64,000 nucleotides of DNA from Syntrophaceticus sp050949745 (GTDB taxonomy: Bacteria; Bacillota; DSM-12270; Thermacetogeniales; Thermacetogeniaceae), in contig JBMNGF010000012.1 in NCBI GenBank assembly GCA_050949745.1, positions 94,707-158,706 of the forward strand, in the 5' to 3' direction. The notes under the pieces are model-generated. The model searched no databases, was not told the origin of the DNA, and saw only the letters and a list, made by a program, of their open reading frames with translations. Of the stretch, positions 24,258 to 33,106 are shown piece after piece. The position numbers were made by a program, and so were the translations under genes. Each line of letters begins with the position of its first letter. The stretch's first letter is position 1.

Positions 24258-24947
24258 TTGGGCAGGCTAAAAGCTGAAATCGATCAAGATGAATTTTTAT
24301 TACTTTATAAAAAGGGTTTCACCGATCAGGCAATTGCAGAGCATTTTTGTGTTCATCGCTCTACAATAACCCGTAGGCGCCAGCAGATGTCACTCCCTCC
24401 GGTCAGAAAGCGCGGAGAACGTGGACCAGGGGCAGTTCAGAAGAACCTTCCATATTATGTCGAGACATTTCGCCTCTTAAAATATCTAGAGGAATACATC
24501 AGAGAAGAAGCAAGGAAGGCTCGCAGTGAAGCCGCTGCTCAGGGGAATGAGGAGGAACAGAATCACCTCCACCTGCGCTCATGGTTAGCGACAGGGGTCG
24601 AACCTGCTCCAGTGCCCCATCCTGTTCCTGAGAAATATGTGAAAAACTCCTTGATGCCAAAGCCCGAAAAGGTCAGACAGCTTTTAGATATGGAATATCA
24701 TGCCGCAAGAGCGGGACTTGCCGGTGTTCCGGGACCCTCGATCATAAAACTTGCCCAGGTTTATAAAACAGCAGATGAAAAGACAAAAAGCGATCTTATC
24801 AGACAGGCTATCGCAGAAGCTGGTTATGTGGGTGTTCATGAAACAGTAGAACATGTGCTCAAGAATGGATTCACCAGCTATGACGATTGGGTAAATCTAT
24901 GGACAGAAAATAGTGATACAGCCATGCAGTGGGCTTCAAGTACATAA
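24258..24947 (+). CDS. Unidentified HTH-domain protein heading the flgB operon
   Basis: I do not recognise the family. 229 residues: an N-terminal resolvase/homeodomain-like HTH (residues about 9-45, LLLYKKGFTDQAIAEHFCVHRSTITRRRQQM), a basic stretch (RKRGERG), a Glu/Arg-rich helix, a proline-rich linker (PAPVPHPVPEKY), then a helical C-terminal region (LMPKPEKVRQLLDMEYHAARAGL... to the end). No transmembrane segment. TTG start, 8 nt after GGAAGGAGAGG. It has its own consensus promoter and lies 35 nt before flgB, so it is co-transcribed with structural flagellar genes. A DNA-binding regulator of the locus is an inference. Confidence 0.75.
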   Translation: MGRLKAEIDQDEFLLLYKKGFTDQAIAEHFCVHRSTITRRRQQMSLPPVRKRGERGPGAVQKNLPYYVETFRLLKYLEEYIREEARKARSEAAAQGNEEEQNHLHLRSWLATGVEPAPVPHPVPEKYVKNSLMPKPEKVRQLLDMEYHAARAGLAGVPGPSIIKLAQVYKTADEKTKSDLIRQAIAEAGYVGVHETVEHVLKNGFTSYDDWVNLWTENSDTAMQWASST

Positions 24948-24982
24948 TCATATATCTGTAAAAACCTGAAGGAGGGAGTATC

Positions 24983-25351
24983 TTGCTGTTCAATTCGGTA
25001 ACAGGAGTTATGGAGAGGGCATTGGACCTTAATTGGATCCGCCAGCAGCTGATCAGCAATAATATAGCTAATGTTGACACACCTAACTATAAGCGGATGG
25101 ATATGGACTTCAGGAGTTCACTACTCAAAGCGCTCTCTGATCAGTCAGCATCCCAATCCAGTACAGATGGAGTAAAAGTTGAAATTGTCGTTTCAGATGA
25201 CTTGGCACACAGTAATGACGGAAACAGTGTTGATATAGAAAAGGAGATGGCAGGACAAGCTGTCAACTCATTACAATATGCTCTCCTGACCAGATTGGTA
25301 TCAGACCAATTTGGTATCTTGAGGACAGCGATAACAGAAGGGAGAAGGTGA
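24983..25351 (+). CDS. flgB: Flagellar basal-body rod protein FlgB
   Basis: 122 residues, near the normal length. LDLNWIRQQLISNNIANVDTPNYKR is the FlgB N-terminal signature; VDIEKEMAGQAVNSLQYALLTRLVSDQFGILRTAI is the C-terminal rod helix. Forms the proximal rod above the MS ring. TTG start after GGAGGGAG. It is followed 4 nt later by flgC. Confidence 0.95.
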   Translation: MLFNSVTGVMERALDLNWIRQQLISNNIANVDTPNYKRMDMDFRSSLLKALSDQSASQSSTDGVKVEIVVSDDLAHSNDGNSVDIEKEMAGQAVNSLQYALLTRLVSDQFGILRTAITEGRR

Positions 25352-25355
25352 GTAG

Positions 25356-25814
25356 TTGGGAATGTTCACTGGAATTGAGATAAGCAGCAGTGCTCTGACC
25401 GCTCAAAGGCTGCGCATGGACATTATTTCGAATAATATAGCCAATCAAGGAACAACTAGATCAGGGCAGCTTGATGCTAATGGAAGGCCGCTGCCTTACA
25501 GGAGGGAGTTCCCAGTCTTTGAAGCGGGAGTGTCTTTCAGTTCTTATATGGAGGAGTCGGGGAGGGGCTTGGGAGCTGATAATAAGCCTGGGGTAAGGGT
25601 TACAGCTATTCTGGAAGACAATGCGCCCTTTCCTCTCATCTATAACCCTGGGCATCCCGATGCAGATAATGATGGGTATGTAAGGATGCCAAATGTCAAT
25701 GTGATGCAGGAGATGGTAGATATGATCAGTGCCAGCCGAGCATATGAGGCCAGTATTTCTGCTTTAAACGCTTCAAAGGATATGAGTGTCAGGGCGATCG
25801 AAATCGGGAGATAA
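25356..25814 (+). CDS. flgC: Flagellar basal-body rod protein FlgC
   Basis: 152 residues. GIEISSSALTAQRLRMDIISNNIANQGTTR matches FlgC (N-terminal rod motif), and the end carries YVRMPNVNVMQEMVDMISASRAYEASISALNASKDM, the FlgC C-terminal signature. TTG 25356 or ATG 25362 could start translation; GAGAAGGTGAG precedes both. Rod component together with FlgB, FlgF and FlgG. Confidence 0.95.
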   Translation: MGMFTGIEISSSALTAQRLRMDIISNNIANQGTTRSGQLDANGRPLPYRREFPVFEAGVSFSSYMEESGRGLGADNKPGVRVTAILEDNAPFPLIYNPGHPDADNDGYVRMPNVNVMQEMVDMISASRAYEASISALNASKDMSVRAIEIGR

Positions 25815-25841
25815 AAAATATTTATAACGGAGATGTTTTAG

Positions 25842-26141
25842 ATGGAGATTCAGGCTAAAATTCCAGTACTGCTGCCACAGGGTCTGGAGAATGGTAGTAC
25901 CAATACAGTGCAAAAAGGGACAGAATCCTTTCAGGATATTCTCACACAGGCCGTCAGTAAAGTAGATGCCCTGCAGAAGGATGCGGAGCTGAGAGCTTAT
26001 CAGACAGCGATGGGAGATGCCGGGAGCTTTCATCAGGCTGTAATTGCTTCAGAAAAGGCAATGCTGGCTCTGCAGCTTACTGTTCAAGTGCAAAATAAGG
26101 TTGTTGAGGCCTATCAAGAAGTGATGAGGATACAGATCTAA
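25842..26141 (+). CDS. fliE: Flagellar hook-basal body complex protein FliE
   Basis: 99 residues, the normal FliE length. FQDILTQAVSKVDALQKDAELRAYQTAMGD and HQAVIASEKAMLALQLTVQVQNKVVEAYQEVMRIQI are the family's two helices. FliE joins the MS ring to the rod and is needed for export-gate function. It follows flgC, as in most Bacillota. Confidence 0.95.
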   Translation: MEIQAKIPVLLPQGLENGSTNTVQKGTESFQDILTQAVSKVDALQKDAELRAYQTAMGDAGSFHQAVIASEKAMLALQLTVQVQNKVVEAYQEVMRIQI

Positions 26142-26183
26142 AGTAAGAGCAATAAGCAATCCTGCAAAGGTGGTGCAGTTAGA

Positions 26184-26978
26184 TTGGATGTTGCAACAAT
26201 AATCGGATTGCTAATAGGGTTTGCTGCAGTTATAGGTGGTTTTTTAATCGAGGGGGGGCAATCTAGCGCCCTGTTTTCGCTCACAGCATTGATCATTGTA
26301 TTAGGCGGGACGATAGGTGCCACAGCAGTCTCTTTTAATCTGAAAGACATCAAGAAATTTCCGGTTCTGCTGGTTATAGCTTTTAATGGGCAGACCTATG
26401 ATAAAGAGAAATTAATAGATAGAATAGTCGATATTGCCATTAAGGCGCGGCGGGACAGCCTTTTAAGTTTGGAAAACAGCCTCGAAACGATTGATGATAA
26501 TTTTCTCAAAAAAGGGCTGCAGTTGATCATCGATAGGATCGATACCTCAGTTCTGCGCGATATTTTAGAGAATGATCTTTATTATATGGAAGAAAGACAC
26601 CGGCTGGGGATTTCTATCTTTGATGCCGCTGGGGGGTATGCTCCTACGATGGGGATCATCGGTACGGTTGTGGGGTTGATTAATGTCCTCGGCCATATGG
26701 ATTCCCCTGATACTATAGCCCCTGCTATTGCAGTCGCTTTTATCGCCACCCTATATGGGATTGTAACTGCTAATCTGTTTTGGCTTCCTATTGCTTCCAA
26801 ACTGAAAGCGAAAAACAATGATGAAGTGCTCTACCGCAGCCTCGCTATAGAAGGACTGTTGGCAATTCAGGAGAGGGAAAACCCGAACTTAATCAGAGAA
26901 AAGCTGCAGTCTTTTCTTGAAGAGAATGAGCGTTCAGCAGAAATGGTAATAGGACAAGTTAGGGATGAAGTGGCATGA
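26184..26978 (+). CDS. motA: Flagellar stator protein MotA
   Basis: 264 residues with four membrane segments (residues about 4-22, 29-47, ~150-170, ~184-203). FDAAGGYAPTMGIIGTVVGLINVL is the MotA/TolQ/ExbB signature. With MotB it forms the ion channel that drives rotation. TTG start with AAAGGTGGT upstream. It overlaps motB by 4 nt. The coupling ion cannot be assigned confidently from this alone. Confidence 0.93.
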   Translation: MDVATIIGLLIGFAAVIGGFLIEGGQSSALFSLTALIIVLGGTIGATAVSFNLKDIKKFPVLLVIAFNGQTYDKEKLIDRIVDIAIKARRDSLLSLENSLETIDDNFLKKGLQLIIDRIDTSVLRDILENDLYYMEERHRLGISIFDAAGGYAPTMGIIGTVVGLINVLGHMDSPDTIAPAIAVAFIATLYGIVTANLFWLPIASKLKAKNNDEVLYRSLAIEGLLAIQERENPNLIREKLQSFLEENERSAEMVIGQVRDEVA

Positions 26979-27721
26979 GGTTCAAAAGGAGGAGGAGACC
27001 TCAGGAGAGTGATGGCTCAAATAGAGAGCGTTGGTTGTTGACCTATGCGGATATGATCACTCTGCTGATGATATTTTTTATCATGATGTATGTAATCAGT
27101 AGTGTTAATGCCGAAAAGTTTCAAAAAATTGCTGCGGCTTTTAGTGAGGCTTTTGACAGTGATTTGATATCCAGTTTAGAAGATATAACAGTGCCTGAAC
27201 TCCCTGAGCTCCCTGACGAAGAGGGAGATAGTCCAGGTACAGATCAGCCGCAGTTGGAGCAGGTCAGGGAGGAACTGGAAGAATATTTGAGGGAGAAGGA
27301 CCTGGAAAACCAGGTATCGATACAGATGGAAGGGAGAGGTCTGGTGATTAGTTTAAAGGATATCGTTCTCTTCCCATCTGGTTCGGCGAATTTAACTCCA
27401 AAAGCGAAAAAGATTCTTGCTGATATAGGGATACACCTTCAATCACTTCCCAATTATTTTCGTGTAGAGGGACATACAGATAATGTGCCGATCAATACCT
27501 CACAGTATCCTTCCAATTGGGAGTTGTCTGCTGCGAGGGCGACAAATGTTGTCCAAGAGCTCATTGTCCAGTGTAAAATTGCATCAGAACGCCTTTCAGC
27601 AACAGGATATGGCGAGTACCGACCGAAGGTTGCAAATGATTCAGCTGAACACCGCCAGATGAACCGCAGGGTAGATATTTTGATTCTAAGGGATATATAT
27701 GAGGATGTTGAGCCTGATTAG
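26975..27721 (+). CDS. motB: Flagellar stator protein MotB
   Basis: 248 residues. A short basic N-terminus is followed by one membrane helix with the essential ion-binding aspartate (Asp26 in LLTYADMITLLMIFFIMMYV), a linker rich in Glu/Pro, and a C-terminal OmpA-like peptidoglycan-binding domain (FRVEGHTDNVPINTSQYPSN ... RRVDI). It anchors the MotA channel to the cell wall. The start overlaps motA's end, consistent with coupling. Confidence 0.95.
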   Translation: MRFKRRRRPQESDGSNRERWLLTYADMITLLMIFFIMMYVISSVNAEKFQKIAAAFSEAFDSDLISSLEDITVPELPELPDEEGDSPGTDQPQLEQVREELEEYLREKDLENQVSIQMEGRGLVISLKDIVLFPSGSANLTPKAKKILADIGIHLQSLPNYFRVEGHTDNVPINTSQYPSNWELSAARATNVVQELIVQCKIASERLSATGYGEYRPKVANDSAEHRQMNRRVDILILRDIYEDVEPD

Positions 27722-27758
27722 GCAGCAACTGGATAGGAGAAGGAGGTTTGGTTCTTAA

Positions 27759-28388
27759 ATGGAGTTAGTGGGGATTTATACCAGTGGCATTCAACAATAT
27801 AAAAAGGCTGTGTCCGATACTGGGAACAGCAGGGACTTTAATCAGGTGTTTGAAAAAACCATGGATAAGGCAATGCCCTATGAGCACTACTTCCAGCTGG
27901 CAGCCAGCAAGTATCAGATCGACCCCGCTATCTTGAAGGCTGTTGCTGAGGTGGAATCAAGCTTCAATCCACAGGCAGTCTCCAGAAGTGGTGCCCTCGG
28001 TCTGATGCAGTTTATGCCTGGCACTGCGCAGTCTCTCGGCATAAACCCCTTTGACCCAGCAGAGAGTATTCAGGGCGCAGCCAAATACCTAAACTCACTC
28101 CTCGATCAGTTTCAGGGGAGCCTCCCTTTGGCACTTGCTGCTTACAATGCCGGTCCAGGTGCAGTGAGAAAGTACGGTGGCATACCACCATATCAAGAAA
28201 CCCAGAATTATGTGAACAAAGTGACACAGTTGATATCCAAGTACGGTGGCTCTGCACAGGATTCTTCTTTAGAAAACAGTCAGGGGGTATCGAGTATCTA
28301 TTTTTCTGCTGCAGCAGATCAAAACAGTGCACTCATCTTGCTGTTGAAGGAAATGTTGTTGTTGAGCGCTATTGCAAATTTGAGATAG
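27759..28388 (+). CDS. Lytic transglycosylase (SLT domain), flagellar operon
   Basis: 209 residues. The SLT domain spans about 43-170: catalytic Glu66 in AVAEVESSFNPQAVS, then GALGLMQFMPGTAQSLG and LALAAYNAGPGAVRKYGG. These enzymes cleave the glycan strand; in a flagellar operon the likely job is opening the wall for rod growth, the role FlgJ plays in proteobacteria. No signal peptide is visible, so it may be exported by the flagellar apparatus itself. ATG start after GAAGGAGG. Confidence 0.9.
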   Translation: MELVGIYTSGIQQYKKAVSDTGNSRDFNQVFEKTMDKAMPYEHYFQLAASKYQIDPAILKAVAEVESSFNPQAVSRSGALGLMQFMPGTAQSLGINPFDPAESIQGAAKYLNSLLDQFQGSLPLALAAYNAGPGAVRKYGGIPPYQETQNYVNKVTQLISKYGGSAQDSSLENSQGVSSIYFSAAADQNSALILLLKEMLLLSAIANLR

Positions 28389-28486
28389 AAACATAATGGT
28401 CGGTTATCTGATACTGTGATTTCTCTGCCGGTACTTTTATATATAGGTGGACTGTTTTCGGATGATATTTTAAGAGAAAAGAGGTT

Positions 28487-29230
28487 TTGGCGCTGGCTGC
28501 ATTGATTTTGAAGAGTGAACAGGTGACTATTTGTCCTTTCAAAGAAAACAAGCAGATTGAAAAAAAAGAGGAAGTAAATGAAATAAACAACCAAGATCTA
28601 GAGGCAGTTATTGCTAAGGCAAAGCTTACAGCACTAAATCTGCTAAATGAAGCCAAATCAAAGGCTGAAAAATTACTAGATGATGCCGAAAAAGAGGCAG
28701 AGAAAATGCTAGCCAAAGCGGAACAGGAGAGCGAAGCGATTAGAGAAAAGGCAGCTGCCAATGGTTATGAAGAGGGATACCGAAAGGCTGAACAGACACT
28801 GGAAAGTGAACAAGAGCGGCTTGAAGCTTCTCGCTTAGAACAAGAAAAGCAGTTAGAGCAGGAAAGGCAGAAAATGATCAAGGAGTTAGAGCCGTCAATA
28901 ATCCAGATAGCTTTACAGATAGCGAAGATGATCATCCATACAGAACTGGAACTGCATCCCAATCAGGTGGCCAGTATAGCTAAAGCTGTGCTCTACAAAG
29001 TATCGGATTTGAAGGATGTAACATTGAAGGTCAGTGCTGAGGATTACAAAATAGTTGCTGACATACTGCCCAACAGCCTGCAGGTCAGCGGTATTAAATT
29101 GGATGTGGATGAATCTCTTAGAAAAGGTGATTGTACTGCTGAGACACCCTTTGGAATCGTTGATGGGACAATCGATGGCCAGTTTGAAGAAATTGAACAG
29201 AGCTTCCTAGAGGTAGCAGGGAATGGTTGA
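28487..29230 (+). CDS. fliH: Flagellar assembly protein FliH
   Basis: 247 residues. N-terminus LILKSEQVTICPFKE is followed by a long Ala/Glu/Lys coiled coil (KAKLTALNLLNEAKSKAEKL... to about residue 125) and a C-terminal V-ATPase-E-like domain (IIQIALQIAKMIIHTELELH; VNLK-type end TPFGIVDGTIDGQFEEIEQSF). It binds FliI and regulates its ATPase. TTG start. Overlaps fliI by 8 nt. Confidence 0.88.
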   Translation: MALAALILKSEQVTICPFKENKQIEKKEEVNEINNQDLEAVIAKAKLTALNLLNEAKSKAEKLLDDAEKEAEKMLAKAEQESEAIREKAAANGYEEGYRKAEQTLESEQERLEASRLEQEKQLEQERQKMIKELEPSIIQIALQIAKMIIHTELELHPNQVASIAKAVLYKVSDLKDVTLKVSAEDYKIVADILPNSLQVSGIKLDVDESLRKGDCTAETPFGIVDGTIDGQFEEIEQSFLEVAGNG

Positions 29231-30524
29231 TCTCGAAAAGTATCTGCTCTCACTTGATGGCTTTGAACCGATCAAATACCGCGGCAGGATCACGAAGGTT
29301 GTCGGATTGGCTATTCAGGCTCAGGGGCCCCGTGGGAGCATCGGGGAGCTCTGTTATATACATACTTCGGATCGTGTGATTAAGGCAGAAATTGAGGGAT
29401 TTCGTGAGGGAGCCACTCTTTTGATGCCTTTGGGGGAAACAGAAAAGATCAGCCCCGGCTGCCAGGTAACAGCCAGTGGGGATGTATTAAAGATCAGGGT
29501 AGGCCACGGTATGATCGGGCGTGTTCTTGATGGCCTGGGAGTACCGATCGATGGTCAGGGGCCAATTTCTTGTGCTGAGTGGAGGTCGGTAACAGCTGCA
29601 GTCTGCAACCCACTGAACAGAAAAAGGATCAGCCAGGTGCTTCCCTTAGGAATAAAAGCGATCGATGGTCTATTGACCTGTGGGAAGGGTCAGCGGTTAG
29701 GGGTTTTTGCCGGAAGTGGTGTGGGCAAGAGTACCCTGCTGGGGATGATGGCCAGGAATACAGATGCTGATGTCAATGTGATCGCTCTGATCGGTGAGAG
29801 AGGGAGAGAGGTCAATGATTTCATCGCCAAAGACCTGGGTGAAGAAGGGTTAAAGAGGTCGGTCATCGTTGTGGCTACCTCTGACCAGCCGCCTTTAGTG
29901 CGCATTAAGGGGGCTTTTGTGGCTACAGCCATTGCAGAGTATTTCAGGGAGCAGGGCAAAGATGTGCTGTTGATGATGGATTCTGTTACCAGGTTCGCTA
30001 TGGCTCAGAGGGAGGTAGGATTGGCTATCGGTGAGCCTCCTACAACAAGGGGGTATACCCCCTCTGTTTTCACTTTACTGCCCCAGCTTCTGGAAAGGGC
30101 AGGAACCTCAGAAAAAGGGACAATAACGGGGCTTTATACTGTGCTGGTGGAGGGTGATGATTTCAACGAACCAATAGCTGATGCAGTGCGTGGAACAATC
30201 GATGGCCATATTATTTTGTCCCGCCAGCTGGCAGCACAGAATCATTACCCAGCAATTGATCTGTTGAACTCGGTCAGCCGCCTGATGCCAGATTTAGTAA
30301 CAGCTGAGCACCAGGAAAAGGCAGGACACCTGCGCAGCATCCTAGCAACCTACCAGAATACCAAAGACCTGATCGACCTGGGGGCTTACAAAGACGGCAG
30401 CAACCCAGAGATAGATGAAGCGATCCAGATGATCGGCAGCTGCAATGCTCTATTGCAACAGGATATTGGAGAGAAGTATAGCTTTGAAGAGACAATAAAA
30501 CTCCTGAATGATCTATTTTCATAA
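29223..30524 (+). CDS. fliI: Flagellum-specific ATPase FliI
   Basis: 433 residues. Walker A AGSGVGKST, conserved ALIGERGREVNDFI, Walker B VLLMMDSVTRFAMAQREVG, and FTLLPQLLERAGTSEKGTITGLYTVLVEGDD, all characteristic of FliI/YscN. It energises loading of export substrates onto the flagellar type III gate with FliH and FliJ. Length is normal. Confidence 0.97.
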   Translation: MVDLEKYLLSLDGFEPIKYRGRITKVVGLAIQAQGPRGSIGELCYIHTSDRVIKAEIEGFREGATLLMPLGETEKISPGCQVTASGDVLKIRVGHGMIGRVLDGLGVPIDGQGPISCAEWRSVTAAVCNPLNRKRISQVLPLGIKAIDGLLTCGKGQRLGVFAGSGVGKSTLLGMMARNTDADVNVIALIGERGREVNDFIAKDLGEEGLKRSVIVVATSDQPPLVRIKGAFVATAIAEYFREQGKDVLLMMDSVTRFAMAQREVGLAIGEPPTTRGYTPSVFTLLPQLLERAGTSEKGTITGLYTVLVEGDDFNEPIADAVRGTIDGHIILSRQLAAQNHYPAIDLLNSVSRLMPDLVTAEHQEKAGHLRSILATYQNTKDLIDLGAYKDGSNPEIDEAIQMIGSCNALLQQDIGEKYSFEETIKLLNDLFS

Positions 30525-30539
30525 TTGAGGTGTTATCAG

Positions 30540-30992
30540 ATGAAGCTCTTTCACTTTCGGCTGCAGCAGTACCTGGACTATAAAAAACAGCGGGAGGATG
30601 CCCAGCGGTTGCTGCTCCATCAGACTCAGTTGGTTTACAAAGAAGCATTGGGGAAGTTGGAGTTGCTTGATAGAAAGATCGAGGAGATTGTTGACTATAC
30701 AGAGACTGCGCGTCAAAATCGAGTGCAGGTTGAGCTGATGCTGATGGCAGAGACATACCTCCGTGACTTACAAGAGCAAAGAAGGGCGCAGGCTCTGGCG
30801 GTGGAAGAAGCCTTAGAAAAGGTGAATGCAGAGCAAAAGGTGCTGATAGACATACAGCGCCGCAGAAAGATGCTGGAGCGGCTCAAAGGGAAGCAGTGGC
30901 AGGAGTATTATCAAAACCTCTTGAGAGAGGAACAAAAAGAGCTTGATGAAATAGGAAATGCCAGGTTCTACAGGCAGCAGGGAGGGGCTTGA
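30540..30992 (+). CDS. fliJ: Flagellar export protein FliJ
   Basis: 150 residues, almost entirely coiled coil (FHFRLQQYLDYKKQREDAQ at the N-terminus). FliJ sits in the centre of the FliI ring and escorts chaperones. Sequence conservation in this family is low; position after fliI, size and the FRLQ..L start support the call. ATG 30540 chosen after GAGGTG. Confidence 0.85.
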   Translation: MKLFHFRLQQYLDYKKQREDAQRLLLHQTQLVYKEALGKLELLDRKIEEIVDYTETARQNRVQVELMLMAETYLRDLQEQRRAQALAVEEALEKVNAEQKVLIDIQRRRKMLERLKGKQWQEYYQNLLREEQKELDEIGNARFYRQQGGA

Positions 30993-30993
30993 T

Positions 30994-31524
30994 GTGAAGA
31001 TTTTTAAAAGAAATGTCCTGCTGGCTGTTGTAATTGTAATCATCATTGCAGGTACAGGTGTGATTGTGGCTGTAAAAACACCCTTTTTCCAAGAAATCAA
31101 AGAAACAGTTTTTGCTCAGCAGCAAGAAAAAAGACCTTCAGCTGTGGATCAGGCATTGAGCGTGGAAAATGAAGTATTGAGGGAAAGGGTTGCCGAGCTT
31201 GAACAGGAATTGGCTATGATGATCAGTGATTCGGAAAATGATACAGATGACTATACCGAAAATGACACCACCCTAGCCTTGAATTCGGAGGGGCAAAGGG
31301 AAGTATACAAAGAGCTTGCGGAGTACTACGCCAATATGAAACCTGAGTCTGCTGTGGCTATCCTCAATAACCATCCCTCACAGCTGGTGGCTGGTATTCT
31401 GCATGAGATGGAAAAAGACCAGGCAGGAGAGATCCTCTCAAGGCTCGAGCCTGAGCAGGCTGCTGAACTGATCGAATTGATCGGTCGACAAGCGAGCCTG
31501 GAGAAGGAGCAAAACAAACACTAG
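30994..31524 (+). CDS. MotE-like / MgtE N-domain-type membrane protein of the flagellar operon
   Basis: 176 residues. One N-terminal membrane helix (about 8-28, VLLAVVIVIIIAGTGVIVAV), a coiled coil (VENEVLRERVAELEQELAMM), an acidic linker, and a C-terminal helical repeat resembling the MgtE intracellular N domain (LAEYYANMKPESAVAILNNH ... VAGILHEMEKDQAGEILSRLEPEQAAELIEL). Similar proteins after fliJ are called MotE or YlxF and are linked to stator assembly. GTG 30994 is 6 nt after GGGAGGGG. Confidence 0.75.
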   Translation: MKIFKRNVLLAVVIVIIIAGTGVIVAVKTPFFQEIKETVFAQQQEKRPSAVDQALSVENEVLRERVAELEQELAMMISDSENDTDDYTENDTTLALNSEGQREVYKELAEYYANMKPESAVAILNNHPSQLVAGILHEMEKDQAGEILSRLEPEQAAELIELIGRQASLEKEQNKH

Positions 31525-31553
31525 GAATTTTCAGGACAGGCGGATGATTTATT

Positions 31554-32045
31554 TTGAACATTTATATGAAAAAAGCCAGCATTTGTTGTTTAACAGCTTT
31601 TATTTGGTTCTTTTACTACGATTATGCCTGGGCTGAAGGAGATCTGCCTCAGTCTGTGGCTGCTCTTCCCAGTATGGGCAGTATGCTCTTCAGAATGCTG
31701 ATCAGTTTAGGGATCGTCGTCATTCTAGCAGTGATTCTGATCAGGTTTCTGCAGAAAAGTACACAGCTTACCAAACAGAGCTCCTGGGCAAGGGTGTTAG
31801 ACCAGATGATTATCCATCCCCAAAAAAGGCTTGTATTGGTGGAGATGTTCGGCAAGGTCTATGTGCTGGGAGTTGCAGAGAACAATATTACCATCATTCT
31901 CGAGGAAAAGGATATCGACCTGTCTCAAGTTAAAGAACTGGACGAGATGAACGACAGGATGAATATGACGCCTTTGGCTGGCAGTAAATTTCTTCAAATA
32001 TTTGAGGATAAAATCGGGCAGCTAAAAAAGTTTTCTTCGAAATAA
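31554..32045 (+). CDS. fliO: Flagellar biosynthesis protein FliO
   Basis: 163 residues. A signal-like hydrophobic N-terminus, a second membrane helix (LFRMLISLGIVVILAVILIRFL) and a small cytoplasmic domain with VLDQMIIHPQKRLVLVEMFGKVYVLGVAENNITI, typical of FliO/FliZ. FliO helps stabilise FliP in the export gate. TTG 31554 is the listed start; ATG 31566 is possible. Confidence 0.88.
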   Translation: MNIYMKKASICCLTAFIWFFYYDYAWAEGDLPQSVAALPSMGSMLFRMLISLGIVVILAVILIRFLQKSTQLTKQSSWARVLDQMIIHPQKRLVLVEMFGKVYVLGVAENNITIILEEKDIDLSQVKELDEMNDRMNMTPLAGSKFLQIFEDKIGQLKKFSSK

Positions 32046-32051
32046 GGAAAG

Positions 32052-32819
32052 TTGAGTGATCAGGAGAGGATGAACAGGAAAGAAACGGTTTTTTTGATAA
32101 CCGTGCTCATCGCAATTTTTTTGGGGCTTATTTACACGGGGTGTGCTCATGCACAGCCTACATTATCAGATTTGGGTTTTGGAGAAAATCCCGAGGATGT
32201 ATCACTGGCACTGCAGATACTCATAGCACTGACAGTGCTTTCACTGGCACCATCTATCCTGGTCATGCTCACCTCATTTGTTAGGATTATTGTTGTTTTT
32301 TCATTCCTGAGGAGCGCTCTCTCCATCCAGCAGATGCCGCCAAACCAGGTGTTGATCGGGGTTGCCTTATTTCTGACGGTTTTTATCATGGCTCCTACTT
32401 TTCAAGATGTCAATGAACAGGGGCTGCAACCTTATTTGGCTGGGGAGATAACACAAAGTGATGCTTTTGAACGGGGTATGGAGCCCTTGCGCAAATTCAT
32501 GTTCAAGCAGACACGTGAAGAGGATCTGGCACTATTTGTTTCACTGTCAGAGGCTCCCAAACCGGAAAACCGAACTGAGATTCCCAACTATACCCTGATC
32601 CCCGCTTTTGCGATCAGTGAGCTGAAAACAGCCTTTCAGATCGGTTTTATTCTCTTTGTTCCCTTTTTGATAATCGACATGGTTGTGGCGAGTATACTGA
32701 TGTCGATGGGAATGCTGATGCTGCCGCCGATGATGATCTCTCTGCCCTTTAAGATACTTCTTTTTATTATGGTAGATGGGTGGGGCCTGCTGGTGAGGTC
32801 ATTGGTGTTGAGCTTCTGA
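32052..32819 (+). CDS. fliP: Flagellar export gate protein FliP
   Basis: 255 residues. Cleavable signal peptide (FLITVLIAIFLGLIYTGCAHAQ), then the FliP core: LVMLTSFVRIIVVFSFLRSALSIQQMPPNQVLIG and AFQIGFILFVPFLIIDMVVASILMSMGMLMLPP. It forms the central export channel with FliQ and FliR. TTG start. The next gene, fliQ, is separated by 287 nt of repeat-rich DNA, unlike the tight spacing usual for fliPQR. Confidence 0.96.
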   Translation: MSDQERMNRKETVFLITVLIAIFLGLIYTGCAHAQPTLSDLGFGENPEDVSLALQILIALTVLSLAPSILVMLTSFVRIIVVFSFLRSALSIQQMPPNQVLIGVALFLTVFIMAPTFQDVNEQGLQPYLAGEITQSDAFERGMEPLRKFMFKQTREEDLALFVSLSEAPKPENRTEIPNYTLIPAFAISELKTAFQIGFILFVPFLIIDMVVASILMSMGMLMLPPMMISLPFKILLFIMVDGWGLLVRSLVLSF

Positions 32820-32820
32820 G

Positions 32821-33021
32821 AGTAGTGGTTAGTCGTTAGTGGTTGGAAAAGATGTTCGGGCGGAAAGTATCATGGTGTAGGTGATTTTGACAGTACATTG
32901 TAGTGGTGGTTGGTGGTTAGTAGTTGGTCGTTAGTAGATTTATGACTGACTACGCCGGTTTACCGAGTTGTATTGTACCAGCAGGAATGGTGGTTAGTGG
33001 TCGGTCTTTAGTCGTTAGTGG
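32821..33021 (+). repeat. Three GGTTAGTGGTTGG-type repeat blocks between fliP and fliQ
   Basis: Blocks at 32821-32846, 32901-32937 and 32989-33021 are built of TAGTGG, TTAGTCG and TTGGTGG units, the densest cluster of this family in the window. The first begins 2 nt after the fliP stop and is followed by GGAAAAGATGTTCGGGCGGA, which resembles the DNA after the 7562 repeat. The insertion splits an otherwise compact fliOPQR unit. No promoter was recognised here. Confidence 0.65.
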
Positions 33022-33106
33022 AAGTGGGGACTGCTGGATCAGGGTGCTGCACCTGCTAAATGAAGGTTTCTGTGATAGGTGTTGTTAAGGGAAAGGGAGA
33101 GGGAAG

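Noticed and set aside
30274..30756. 160-residue minus-strand ORF overlapping fliI and fliJ
   Set aside because: It is antisense to two well-supported flagellar genes and has no ribosome site or family resemblance.
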